Positions 33,689 to 44,100 of a stretch of 64,000 bases of DNA are shown one piece after another. The notes below the pieces were generated by a model. That model made no database searches and was not told where the DNA came from. It saw only the letters and a program-made list of their open reading frames with translations. Within the stretch, counting starts at the first letter, position 1. Every line of letters starts with the position of its first letter. The DNA is from Isoetes taiwanensis (Eukaryota; Streptophyta; Lycopodiopsida; Isoetales; Isoetaceae), in the NCBI GenBank assembly GCA_021234155.1, contig JAJEKV010000031.1:12195582-12259581 (forward strand). The letters run 5' to 3'. A program made the position numbers and the translations under genes.

Positions 33689-35196
33689 TGTAACGGACCT
33701 AGCAACCTAGCACCAACATTAAGATGTAAGTAACGTTGCCATTATATAAGAGTGCATTTTCAATGGTAAAATAAATGATTATGTGCTAGGAATACATGCA
33801 TGCAATGTGTCCATGCATGCAGTGTGTGCATGCATGCATGCATGCATGCAAGGGCATTGCTAGGTTATATAAGCGCAACAATATTATTCTTGATTTCTTG
33901 GGAAGGAGTTTTCCATGGGAAAGAAGTCTTTTTTGTGATGGTGAAGCATTCGGAAGGAGATAGATTGCAGATGGATTCTGAAGGAGTGAGTTGCGTGTAG
34001 AGATCTGGGAGCATTGCTGGGACTGCAGAGACACAAGCGGGATTTCCAGGTGGGGATCAAGCCTTACACCTGGGGTTTTCTAGTGTAGTATCTCTGTGCT
34101 TGTTTTTCATTTGTTGTTATGCATCCAACATGGGATTAGAATTGGATTATATGAGCATGGTTGTGAACATGAACGCACGGCTTATGGATAGTGAATCTTT
34201 GAAAGATGGTAGATGTTATCTTTTATTTAATGGCGATGGTTACATATTGCATTATTGAGGCTATAATAATTATTGAGTCATGGTTGGACTTTTTCTTGCT
34301 ACATAAAGTGTGTATTATGGAATGAACTTGATGTTGAGCTTGTTAAGGCATGTGTCATAATGATAGTGAATTGTAAGTAATTATCTATGGTGTAATTCTT
34401 TGATATAGACCTCTGGGGCCGGAGTCTAGGTGCGATGGTCTAGACTCGCGGTTATTGCACAGTGCTATGTAAATGGTATTATTTGAACATCGGGCGTTGG
34501 TACCGTATGGTACAACGTCATGCACAGTTAAGTGGTCCTCCAATGCTGGACGCAGCGTGGATGGGTGTGTACACACGTGGTTACCCCGCCTCTATGTCAC
34601 TGGCCTGATCAGCCGAGTTGACCTTGCTCAGACCCAGAGGAATATTGGTTGCAATGTTGATGCTATGATTGCTTGGTTATTATATATGTGGTCTTCTTTG
34701 TGGAATTAAGTTGCATTGGTCATGCTTGCTGGACTAGTTACTTGGATTGCAGGTAAGGTTAGGCTGTTGTTCTAGGTCAATGCTTTGTATTGTTGATGCT
34801 AGACATCCTAGATCCCCGATCCCCACTTAGTAGGTGTGACTAACCCCCCGGGTTGATGGTGTAAGCAGAGGTGTGAGATGGGGAAAGTAGCCAAGCTTCT
34901 CGAAAGGCGAGAGTAGAAGTGTGTGATTGCTATTCAATAAACTTGATTATTACTACCATTATTATTATTATATATGGGCTTGAAGCTATAACTATCAAGG
35001 ACATTCATTGGGTGTGGGGATATTGCTGAGTAACGGGCAAGTATATGTTTGGGACCTTAAAATATGTATAAAGATTAAATTCTTTACCTAAGTATGCATG
35101 TATCAATTTCTTGAATCCCAGAGATTAAGTAGATCCAACGGTAGAGATCGATGGGATCTTCAGTTACCGAGAGGTTAACTGGCCAGGCCCGTCACA
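33689..35196 (+). repeat. 3' LTR of the LARD
   Basis: 1,508 bp. The GCAT microsatellite carries one more repeat than in the left LTR. TAATC follows immediately. Confidence 0.95.
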
Positions 35197-35640
35197 TAAT
35201 CCACCCACTTGAATTGCCCTCTGATTTTCTTGCCGACAAATGGGCTACTGTGCTAATCCATTGTAGATGACCATTCAAAGATGCGACATATTTGTAGCAA
35301 CTGTCTGCCAAAGCGCGTGACTGACTGAATGGATTTTGTCCTTTAATGTCCATAGCCAAGAAGTCTCTGCACGGCCGAGTTAAAAGACGTCCTCTGCCAA
35401 AGCATCAAAATTTGTTAGCAGCTTTATCCCCATGTGCCCATTAAAGTCCTCCAAAAGAATATGACGTGGCCCAACTGCCTGTGCTGCTCATCATCATGTA
35501 GATCGATATACAGGTCCAATCTATCCAAATCTGAGTGGTGACAACAATAGAAGATAGGCACTGCATGTGGAAAGTAGCATAGTACCACAAAGAGGGGGTA
35601 TGTCTTTATAGTAATTCATCACAACAGCAGTATACAATGC
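35197..35640 (-). pseudogene. LINE endonuclease domain, right half, split by the LARD
   Basis: The minus strand reads DLDRLDLYIDLHDDEQ, then GHVILLEDFNGHMG (35,428-35,470), the GDFN motif of the exonuclease/endonuclease/phosphatase fold (here EDFN). The domain continues toward the LARD border at 35,201 and resumes at 19,040 with YALVGE and SDHQPAV. Joined across one TAATC copy, the reading passes through VDY, a conserved motif in this domain, supporting insertion inside one LINE. Stops and frame changes show it was decayed. Confidence 0.7.
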
Positions 35641-36335
35641 ATGGGAAAGACTGAATGGGGAGCTGACCATAGGAACAATGTCTAGCTACCCCATAAATGA
35701 AATAAGAAAATATGCAAAGCAAGAGAGAGGACAATGGCGACAACTTCTCATCGGGATAAAAAAACCCCGCCCTTTCGGGTTTTCGAGGAAAACCCCAATG
35801 AGACATGGTCGCCAACGGCTTCGGGGATGCCCTGAAGAGCAAGGTAGGAAATTGGTGAAGCTAGCCAAAACGCCAAGATCAACGGCATGGAATGCGGGTG
35901 AAACCCGAAATGGAGAAATTCTGAAAGTACCGTTAAACAACATTAGGAAAAAATAGGGTACTAACCATGTATAGAAGAAAGCACTCCTAAGAAAAAATAC
36001 GAGAAAAATGGAGAATTTCTAGAAATTACACGTTAAACATTAGAAAAAATAGGTCTGACCATGGTAGGGCGAGAGCCTCCTTAAGAAAATAACTAAGAGC
36101 AAAAAACATCATTAGATATTAGGGCGTGACAAGCATATATAGAAAAAGAAGCATCTTTGAAAGGTGGAAAAGAAAAAATAAGCATCACTATGATGGAAAT
36201 CATCACAGCATCACCCAGCAGTTGGAAAATGAGAGGCATCACTTAGCCAGTTGGAAAGAAAGCAATGTTGTTAAAGTAGGTAAAATTCATTGTATGTTTA
36301 AAAACGTTTTAAGATTTTTTGAAGATTTTTAAAAT
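35641..36335. other. No recognisable gene
   Basis: Contains GC-richer text at 35,760-35,950 with open frames on both strands, rich in Arg/Pro/Gly, and a local inverted repeat (CCCGCCCTTTCGGG). Could be the 5' part of the same LINE but no motif confirms this. Confidence 0.4.
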
Positions 36336-36425
36336 TTTGGAAAAATCTTTAAAGGCAGTATTTTATATAAAATCCTCAAAATCCTTAAAAATCTTAAAAA
36401 TCCTTAAAATCCTTAATTTGTGATT
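36336..36425. repeat. AT-rich tandem low-complexity repeat
   Basis: Repeated AAAATCCTTAAA / TTAAGATTTTT units in both orientations form a weak inverted structure around 36,345-36,420. Confidence 0.7.
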
Positions 36426-37740
36426 TTTTTTTATCAAACATGTGATATTCTTGAACTTATTTATCTTGTATATAAATTCTTATATAATCTTAACTTCTAT
36501 AATAATGTAATTCGCTTTCTTATGAGTTACATAGCAAAATAGCTATAAATATCTTTGTATGAACTTAATAAGCTACGGTTACTTGTTGGCATGCCTAAGT
36601 CTTGATAGCAAATATGTCAGATAAAACAGTTACAAAGAATGGTGGGTACTTTGTTTTTAGCCATACCAAATCATAAAAGTCTTTAAAAAACATGAAGATT
36701 TTTATAAAAGTACTTTAAAATAAAATGGGTTTTTCACAACGATGAAAAAGCATCACTAATGGAGGTGGTCGATAGAAACTGACTTATATAGAAAATGAGC
36801 GAATCCCGAAACAATATATAAAGGCCCGGTGGGGTGGGAAACAGCAGACTGAGGAAAGGGTATTCTTGTGATGCGATAACTAGCCATAACAATGGCGAGC
36901 ACATATATAGTACATGCGTCCCTAGTCCTGAGAGCCTCACTTGTCCAGAGGCCACGGTTCGATGCCATACTAGTTTATAAATTGATTTGTGCTAATTTGC
37001 TACGTACAACTACAAAGAAATCCCATCTTTCATATTCTTGCTATGGAGGAATGTTTGATCTTTGTAAAGAAGTACTCAATATTTCGTTAACCATAACTCA
37101 ATTTAGATTGTGAATAGTAGACAAAAGTGAACTATGTAGATCTTACTTATTCCTATATTGCAGGATCCTGCAAAATTGTCTTCTTTATTCAATTCAGAAA
37201 GAAGCATTTCCATATTGTTGAGAAGTGAATGATAATCTATGTTAACATCGGATTTTTCCTTAAAAGACCTAGATTGTGTTAGAACTTTTCAATAGCACTA
37301 CTTTGTCTTTCTAAATTAAATACAAATGAATTGCAATCAAGGATTTAAGTATGTGCAATTATGAAAGTGGATCAATAAATTAAAAACTCTATACACCAGT
37401 CCAAATAGTACTAATGCATCGGCCCAGAACCATGGGATTGGCATATTTGGATTTGTGGAGTAAAATATATAGCCACATTTTCATTGAGTCTTGCTCGATG
37501 TCTCCTGCAGCACCTTACGTTTTACGTCCCAATTTTCCCTCCGCCTTTTTCCAATTTTTTTCTCATTTCAAATTATTTATCTCCTAATCCATCCAACCCA
37601 TTAAGGATAGCCCGACATTGAGGTTTGTCATATTCAAAACCTAGGCATGAAATCCCATTTCCCTACGCCCGGTGTGAACCAGCATTGATGTTGCCCGCTT
37701 CTCAAAACGAAAGAAAGGTCTGTTAGAATAAAAATAAAGC
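36426..37740. other. No recognisable gene
   Basis: AT-rich DNA. Open frames of 60-73 codons near 36,734-37,113 overlap on both strands and show no motif. Confidence 0.5.
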
Positions 37741-37795
37741 AATAGAATAGAATAGAATAGTTTTTAGCGTCCCACGAGAGACCAATGGGTCAGGA
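37741..37795 (-). mobile_element. SINE/LINE-like 3' end with (TTCTA)n tail, third copy
   Basis: Four TAGAA units are preceded (minus strand) by GGGTCCTGACCCATTGGTCT and CTCGTGGGACGCTAAAAA, aligning with the copies at 939 and 17,824. More diverged than the 17.8-kb copy. Confidence 0.6.
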
Positions 37796-38043
37796 CCCAT
37801 ACAATGGGCTAAGGTACAATCATTGCTACTAGGTTAAAACCCTGCCTCGGAGGTTTTCAAAGGAAAAACAGCTACTTACATTAATGATGATACTGGAGCA
37901 AGCGATGTGACTAAGGGCTCGGTAATTGGGAGGCGGTTATCTAGAACCTCAAAGTGTATATAATGCCAAGTCATTACACAGATGGTCTTGTTGAAAGTTA
38001 TTAGGCGTGGAATGGAATACTTAAGGTCGAAAAATGATTAGGA

Positions 38044-40144
38044 CTATCTCAAAGCGGAGACAGCTTCGAGGAAGAGTATGGCTTTCATCTTCAATAACAC
38101 CGTAGCGGCAACGAGCACCTTAGTCAGCTTCAGCGGCAATTCGCGGCAGCTCCCATCTGTCTCAATCGTGGGACCGATGCGAGGAGTGATCACGGTAGCT
38201 ACAAGCTTGTTCACGGACAATGAAGCAAGCAAATAAGCAGGGGCCACGGTGCCAAAGTGGGATTTATGTGGTGCATGATAATGACCCGGTTTTCACTTGG
38301 GCCAAAGTAGCGCGTCCCATATCTTTTTAGAAAGCGACCATTAAGATATATTGTTGCAAAAGCTTCGGGATCGAAGCCCGGCAAGCATCGGCGATTATGC
38401 TGGTTGCCACCGATAGCGATGCGGCTCACGTAGCGAGTTGCAATGCTCTTTCAACAGTCGTTTCAAATATTCGGGGTCCGACCATAGCAAAGTCTGAAAC
38501 GGGATACCTAACATACGTCCATGTAGTTGCACCTTCGTTGAGATATATTGGAGATGAAGCCATGGCCGAGGAATGTTGAAGGGTAAAAACTTGTCTCTTG
38601 TAAAATAGCATAGAGACGCTGGTTCTTTTAACTCAAGAACGTAAGTGAAAGGACTTTGCACCATCCAAGCTCTCCCAAGCAACCCCAGCACTAATGCGGG
38701 CCCCACTTGAGAACCATCTGAGTAAGCAGGGCTCTACAAAGGCGAAACAAGTGGGCTTTAGGTGGCCAATCATGATTTAGCGAAAACAATTGTTTTGCAT
38801 TGCATAGAGTGCTCTCTATCCGGCTGACCACCAGCTTCGGTAATGCTTGTTCCAGTGTGTTCTTAGTCTACACGCAAAGATACTTGTAGCTATCTACTAT
38901 TCTTCAACTTAATGACTATCGACCCGCTTGCTCATCACATCGAGGGCTAGGGGAGATAATGAAGAAGGAGAGATAGAACTACCAGTTCAAGTAAATCACA
39001 GTAGGCCCGAGAACAAACATCTTGTATGGATGCATGTGTACATGCTTGATGATAACATCGCGGCGATGTAAAAGCGAGACAATTGTGTTTCAAAGGTGGA
39101 AAATGTTTATATGGTCCAAGCTAAAAGCTGTCATCTATGGTACCAATTTGCATCTCACTTCATGATGGTGGCAAGCGGATGTAGTTTTTTCCTCTGTGAT
39201 TTTGAAAGTAACATCTTCTTGAGAAGTTTGCCATGTGAAGATCAGAATAACTTCATGAAGAAGCGTCACGAGGATGAAGGGGATGAAAAAGACTTATCTT
39301 GAATTGGATTACTTATACCATCTATTTGATAAGTATGCCATAAACCCTCCTCTTGGGAGGAATAGGCAGTCGAGGCATATTACATTTAACATAATGTTGG
39401 AAGTCTTTGTAGGCGAAGTTCTAATGTTAGCGATTACATAAATTATGCGAGAGACTCTTTGGCGAGGCTAAGCGCGAAAAGGAAAGGTTCCATTACTGTT
39501 AAATTCCAAGCAAAATAATTGAAGGGCCATGCTACTGAGAAAGATGAAATAGAACCTCCTCTTAGCGGTAGGTGACCTTTGCTTAGTTCCCATTCAGTTG
39601 CAAAATGAGAATAATGGGCTATCTCAAGCTAGTGGATGGGCTTGAATGTCTTCTAAGCTCCGGTAATCTTTGATGCTATATCACTTGCCATGGTCATTCG
39701 CTTTGGGCTCTATGACAATGTAATTGAGTTGGAAGGGACATCTTAAGTTATTTCATCTATGGGTAGCGGTGGAAAGATCTTACACTCAATCATCCTAGCA
39801 GGATGCGTTACTTGATGTAGGTGGGCGGTGCTGATGGGGTGTATTGGATGACGGTCGCATAGTTGTAGCTGCCCATGTTTATAATCCTGAACTTTGAAGG
39901 TCTTGGAAGTTTGAGCCGCGATGGGCGGGGAGGATGTACTACTATCCATTCTTAATGCGGCGATAAGTAATATCACAATATTCAACAAGAAGGTAAACCC
40001 TATATCATCCACACTTCCCATGTTTGTGTAGCTTGGTTTAGATGCCCAGTATTGCTTTTCAGGGGGCCGGAATAAAAAATGAATGAAATCTATGGAGCAC
40101 ATCATGCTCCTTAATTCAATCGAGGGAAATGGATTAGTAGCCAA
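38044..40144 (-). pseudogene. Possible decayed gene, unrecognised
   Basis: Several minus-strand open pieces (40,144-39,743; 38,706-38,395; 38,611-38,426; 38,429-38,211; 38,247-38,044) have more protein-like composition than the surroundings, for example SVDDIGFTFLLNIVILLIAA (a hydrophobic segment near 40,000) and KKMLLSKSQRKKLHPLATI (near 39,200). I cannot join them into one domain or name a family. A membrane protein is one reading of the hydrophobic segment. Could be chance. Confidence 0.2.
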
Positions 40145-40883
40145 CCTTATATATAAGATTTGTGATGATTATACTCTCCTTCATATATGCGACTTCTTGT
40201 TGCGATCCTTTCAGTTTTCATCTTGATAAAGGCGAATTACTGTTTTTGAGCGTTTTCAAAGTGGCGTAACATTAGTAAAACAAGATGCAAAAGCGTTTAA
40301 GGGCTCTTACATGTAGCCATAAGATATTAGATGCGGCGGAGATGTTGATGATCTTAGCGAGTTCTGGCTAAGATTTTGCGGATATACAACAAATCCATGA
40401 TAATTTCCTCACAAAATGTATGGTGGCAATGTTGAAATTCTTTAGCTTCCCTCCATTTCATAGAGTTTTAGGATAGCATTACTTGACTAGCCCCGCCTTT
40501 GTGGAGAACTCCCACTGTTTACACAAATGGAAGAAGATTCTTGGCCAGTTCGAAGCTCATAATGTCACAAATAAGTGCCAAAGATTGGTGTAGCGGATTC
40601 AAAGCGCATTTCGGTTGAGTTTGTTACTTTTTACGTTTACAATCGTTATATCATTTGCTTGTTTAAATGATGACAAGAAGCGTACGACCAACTTTAACAA
40701 TGAAAGAGGAGAATATTCGGACATGCCTATTGCATTTGGCAACCATGTTTTTGAAATGAGTGACAGTGCACGTGGTGCATATTTATTCAATTACGGGATA
40801 TTAGGGCCTATACCACGTTCCCGAAGCGGGTTAGTTGTGAAAAAGGCATGGGTGGAGGGAATTTGATGAAATGGCATCTTGAG
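40145..40883. other. No recognisable gene
   Basis: One 83-codon frame near 40,615-40,866 starts with a hydrophobic stretch but has no family motif or flanking gene signals. Confidence 0.4.
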
Positions 40884-41217
40884 GCTTTTCACCGCGGTAG
40901 TGTGTCTTATATTTTAAAGGGCACTATTATTGGTCATGTCAACATTTAAGAACAATTGGACCGCGGAACCTTATAAGACATGTCTTATTTTGGGTTCGGG
41001 TAGGTTTGGATAGGTTGGTAAAGGGCAATGGAGTCTTATTTTATACGGAGGATTTCCCCATACGTAAAATAAGACACCCTTTAAATATATTACATTTTAT
41101 TACATTGACCCGATCATATTATTGAAAATAAAAGGTGGTCTTATTTTTGTGATGGTTTCTACTTTGGATTGTTAGTGTCTCATTTAAATAAGACACACCT
41201 ACAGTGTGAAAGCTTTC
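40884..41217. mobile_element. MITE with ~35-bp imperfect terminal inverted repeats
   Basis: Left end GCTTTTCACCGCGGTAGTGT then GTCTTATATTTTAAA (40,884-40,918). The right end (41,183-41,217), read on the minus strand, is GCTTTCACACTGTAGGTGTG then TCTTATTTAAAT. Internal copies of GTCTTATTTT in both orientations give a strong foldback. About 330 bp and non-coding, as expected for a MITE. No certain target duplication. Confidence 0.6.
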
Positions 41218-42119
41218 ACTTATATTGTGTGCACTTATTTTTCTTTTGGAGTCATGAATGATATGCTATATGAAATGGGACAGCCACATTATAAGACATC
41301 ATTAATGAAAAACCACCCAGGGTGTTTCTTATGGGCCGTTCACATGGGGCTTTTACCCCGTGCTGAGGAACGCTGCTCCACAACTCAGCATCTCTTAGGT
41401 TGACGCTCAGCATCGCGCCGTTCATGGCGCGCGAGGCTGACTTCTGGGAAAATGGGCTCGGCTGATTCCAGGGGCTGATTCAGCTGGGAGGATACAGCAA
41501 CTGATCAAAACTCATTCCTTGAACCTACAGTTGCTGGAATCAGGCAGCATAATTGCTGGAAACCTCATCACCATCTTGCTCGATTCTGCTCCTGCCGCTC
41601 TTATAAAATCTGTAGCAACACAAGAATGAAGAATCCGACTATAGAAGCTAGTAACGGGCCTGGAATCCAAAGAAAGGAATGAAGGAAATCTGCCCAAAGG
41701 AATCAAGGAATCAAGGAAATCAAGGTAATCTGCCAAAGAATCAAAATCAAAGGGAATCAAATTGTCGGCCCACAAATTCAATCATAGCTGTCGCTGCAGC
41801 AGGGGAAGCAACTATGGCGAATGCTGCGTAATAGATCCATCAAATCAAGCTATCTATTCAGACAATAAGAGCTGCAGGTGGGCTCGAAATTAAACGCAAA
41901 TTGGGAAATGAAACGGGCCTGTAATCCCTGGAATTAAGAATAGCAATCGGCCTGTAATTCTTTGAAATCGATTCATCTGAACCCGGTTTTATTGTGGCTG
42001 AAAAGCGGTGATACCTATTGTTTCTAAAAGTTAAGCTGCTGGAATAATCAGGTCAGCTCCCATGTGTGAACGGCTACGGGAAACATGTGAATCGCGCCGG
42101 GCCAGCTGGACTTCAACCC
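41218..42119. other. No recognisable gene
   Basis: Mixed-composition sequence leading into the Cys/His-rich pseudogene. It may contain further decayed 5' parts of that gene or an intron, but I find no motif. Confidence 0.4.
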
Positions 42120-44066
42120 CATAGAATTCTCTAACCCGTAATTTGGCCATTAGTATCCATTGCGAAGACGAGGCATAGAGGTACTGGGTGGTTGAGGATT
42201 AACACTGCTGATATGCCTACGGATGGGGACGTTGGCTTGCCACAAACAGTATCAATGATAATGGGAATGAAGCAACAGTTGTTGCTGTGCAGTTGTAAAT
42301 GTGATAGGTGTTTCCTACGTTGCATTTTGGAAAAGTCACATAATTGTTCTTGCCTCTTGCAATGGTAGCCACGGGTGCTCAGAATCCTGCAGCTACTGCA
42401 AGGAAAATTAAAGACAAAACCACTTGGAGATGTTGTTAATGACTGTAGTGATAAGGCTGGACATGATGGCCCTCATGATTGTCGAATGAGATCACACGCG
42501 TGCTAAGGATTGTGATTTACTGGAAAAATCATCAGAATTGTAACAGACACTGTGTGAAAAAGTCAGGGCATAAAGGAGCTCACATAGATGTAACTGTAGA
42601 CAGCATATGTGCAAGGATAAATGTTCTCTTTCGTCTTGCAGAAATGTCTGCACATATCCAGTGACTTGGAGCATAGCATACATGCTTGTCATGAGGAAGT
42701 TCTGTCGCACAGTGCACAATGTCTTCCTGCAACCGTACGTGTTAGCTTCTGGTGATCACTTCCATTCAGTGCATGAAAAAAGGAACCACCAGTGTGGAAA
42801 GGAACATGTGTGCAAAATGTGAGGCCAAAGGGAAACTGTAGAGGGGTACTCACAGAGACTTGTTAATAAACGAAGCGAGTACATTTATATGGGCAAACAG
42901 TCTACCTTTGAGAGTACGAACATGTCTCTGGGCAAAATGGAGTTAGAAGTTGCTTGCATATTCCACCTTTCATGACTAAACATGAAGGACCACATTTGCA
43001 TTCCTAAATCAAATGTTGTACACTTCTGTGAGACCCGATGCAGTGGATGTGGTGCTTCTGTCACCATCCTGTGGATCATGCCGGGCTGCATGACACAACC
43101 CATGGAAATATGAAGGAAAAATTTTGTTTCAGAATGCATGGAGATTGACATTCTGGACCTGCAAATATGCCTGGGGGGAATCAGGAGAAGCTGAAATATT
43201 GCATGATGCACTGTGGAGTGCAGGCCGAGGGCATGTCCCATTTAGTACATGTGAACAAAGTGAGGTGGAACACACATGCAGGGAATCAGGCACCTCAAAG
43301 GAGCAGAATATGAGACAGAAAGTATGGACCAATTTGATATACCGAGGACGAACTCACATGATGCATACTGGAGAACATGTATTTCGAGATCCTTGTTCTG
43401 CAGACGAACAAAAAGAGTTTGAATTATGCGCGCACCAGTGTGCATCAAATGGTACTTATTTGGCTGGTTTGTCATCAGCGCAGAAGTCTTACTGTGTTGG
43501 CTTTGGCATAATCCTGTTTCCAGAAACGCTTCCATGGCAGGAACAAGGGTTTTGTAACTGAAGATGGTCACCATTTCGGCTGAAAACCATTCAAGAACAG
43601 CCAACCATGTCATCTTCATCATAGACAAATCAGGTTCCATGGGTGACTGCGACATAAAACCAACTTGATAATTTTACTTTATCAATGGGCATAATGTCGT
43701 TTAGGATGTGTGTTTGAGGCAATGGTGAGGTTCATACGAACAAGAAACATAGAAAACTTACACGATTCCATGTCTGTTGTGCTTTTCAATGCCTTGGGGC
43801 TACATTGCCCATGAGAGTCTTAATATGAAGGGAGGCTTGTTTTACGAGCTTCTGAACTACGGTGCCGATGGTGGCACAACTTACATCTGGAATCCAGCCA
43901 GCAGAGGAGATACTCAGAAGGACATCTTCAGCAGTGGATAGCAAGCCTCTGTTATTTTCCTTAGTGATGGTGGAAACAATGGTGGCGGTGATCCTCTATA
44001 CTCAGTTAAGGAGGGTGGTGGCATTGTTCCATACATCATGTTTGGAAATGATCCTTATACTTGGTA
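42120..44066 (+). pseudogene. Large Cys/His-rich plus VWA-domain protein, degenerate
   Basis: Reading across frames shows an ordered, recognisable protein. First, zinc-binding-like repeats: CSDKAGHDGPHDC (42,444-42,482), NCNRHCVKKSGHKGAH (about 42,538-42,585), HQCGKEHVC (about 42,788). Then HFCETRCSGCG (43,021-43,053), a helical Cys/His block (KYAWGESGEAEILHDALWSA, about 43,160-43,220; CSADEQKEFELCAHQCASNG, 43,397-43,456). Finally a VWA domain with a perfect MIDAS motif DKSGSMG (43,624-43,644), SGIQPAEEILRR, FLSDGGNNG (about 43,957) and FGNDPYT (44,041-44,061). VWA domains bind ligands through a metal. This Cys-rich/VWA architecture resembles large signalling-like proteins I know mainly from fungi, oomycetes and amoebae. 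Stops and frame changes make it a pseudogene. It ends exactly where a Helitron-like terminus begins. Confidence 0.7.
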
Positions 44067-44100
44067 CTAGTAAGCGTGTGCCGGCGTTGCGGTGCAGTTC
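44067..44100 (-). mobile_element. Helitron-like 3' terminus abutting the VWA pseudogene (candidate)
   Basis: On the minus strand a hairpin-like CACCGCAACGCCGGCAC is followed by ACGCTTA and CTAG, then T. That is the Helitron pattern (subterminal hairpin, CTRR end, insertion between A and T). VWA homology stops one base triplet before CTAG. A related module occurs at 5,055-5,080. The body would extend to higher coordinates. Its 5' TC end was not found and no helicase is visible. Confidence 0.4.

Larger units (their letters stand above)
19041..35196 (+). mobile_element. Non-autonomous LTR retrotransposon (LARD) with nested chromovirus
   Basis: LTRs of 1,509 and 1,508 bp (19,041-20,549; 33,689-35,196), TGTAACGG...CGTCACA ends and TAATC target duplication. 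The primer site TGGTATCAGAGC follows the left LTR (20,552-20,563) and the purine tract TTTTTGGAGGAGAGAC precedes the right LTR. Removing the nested element leaves about 5.2 kb with an internal region of only ~2.2 kb and no gag or pol motif, so it must be mobilised in trans. Its LTR ends, primer site and purine tract match those of the chromovirus inserted in it, the likely helper family. Confidence 0.92.

Noticed and set aside
35760-35955. Bacterial-type terminator or rRNA-like hairpin (CCCGCCCTTTCGGG)
   Set aside because: Short imperfect inverted repeat in decayed LINE-like flank; no bacterial gene context.
38044-40144. Osmosensitive channel (OSCA/CSC1-type) pseudogene on the minus strand
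   Set aside because: One hydrophobic segment resembled the N-terminus, but I could not find the rest of the family's motifs in order. Kept only as an unrecognised low-confidence fragment.
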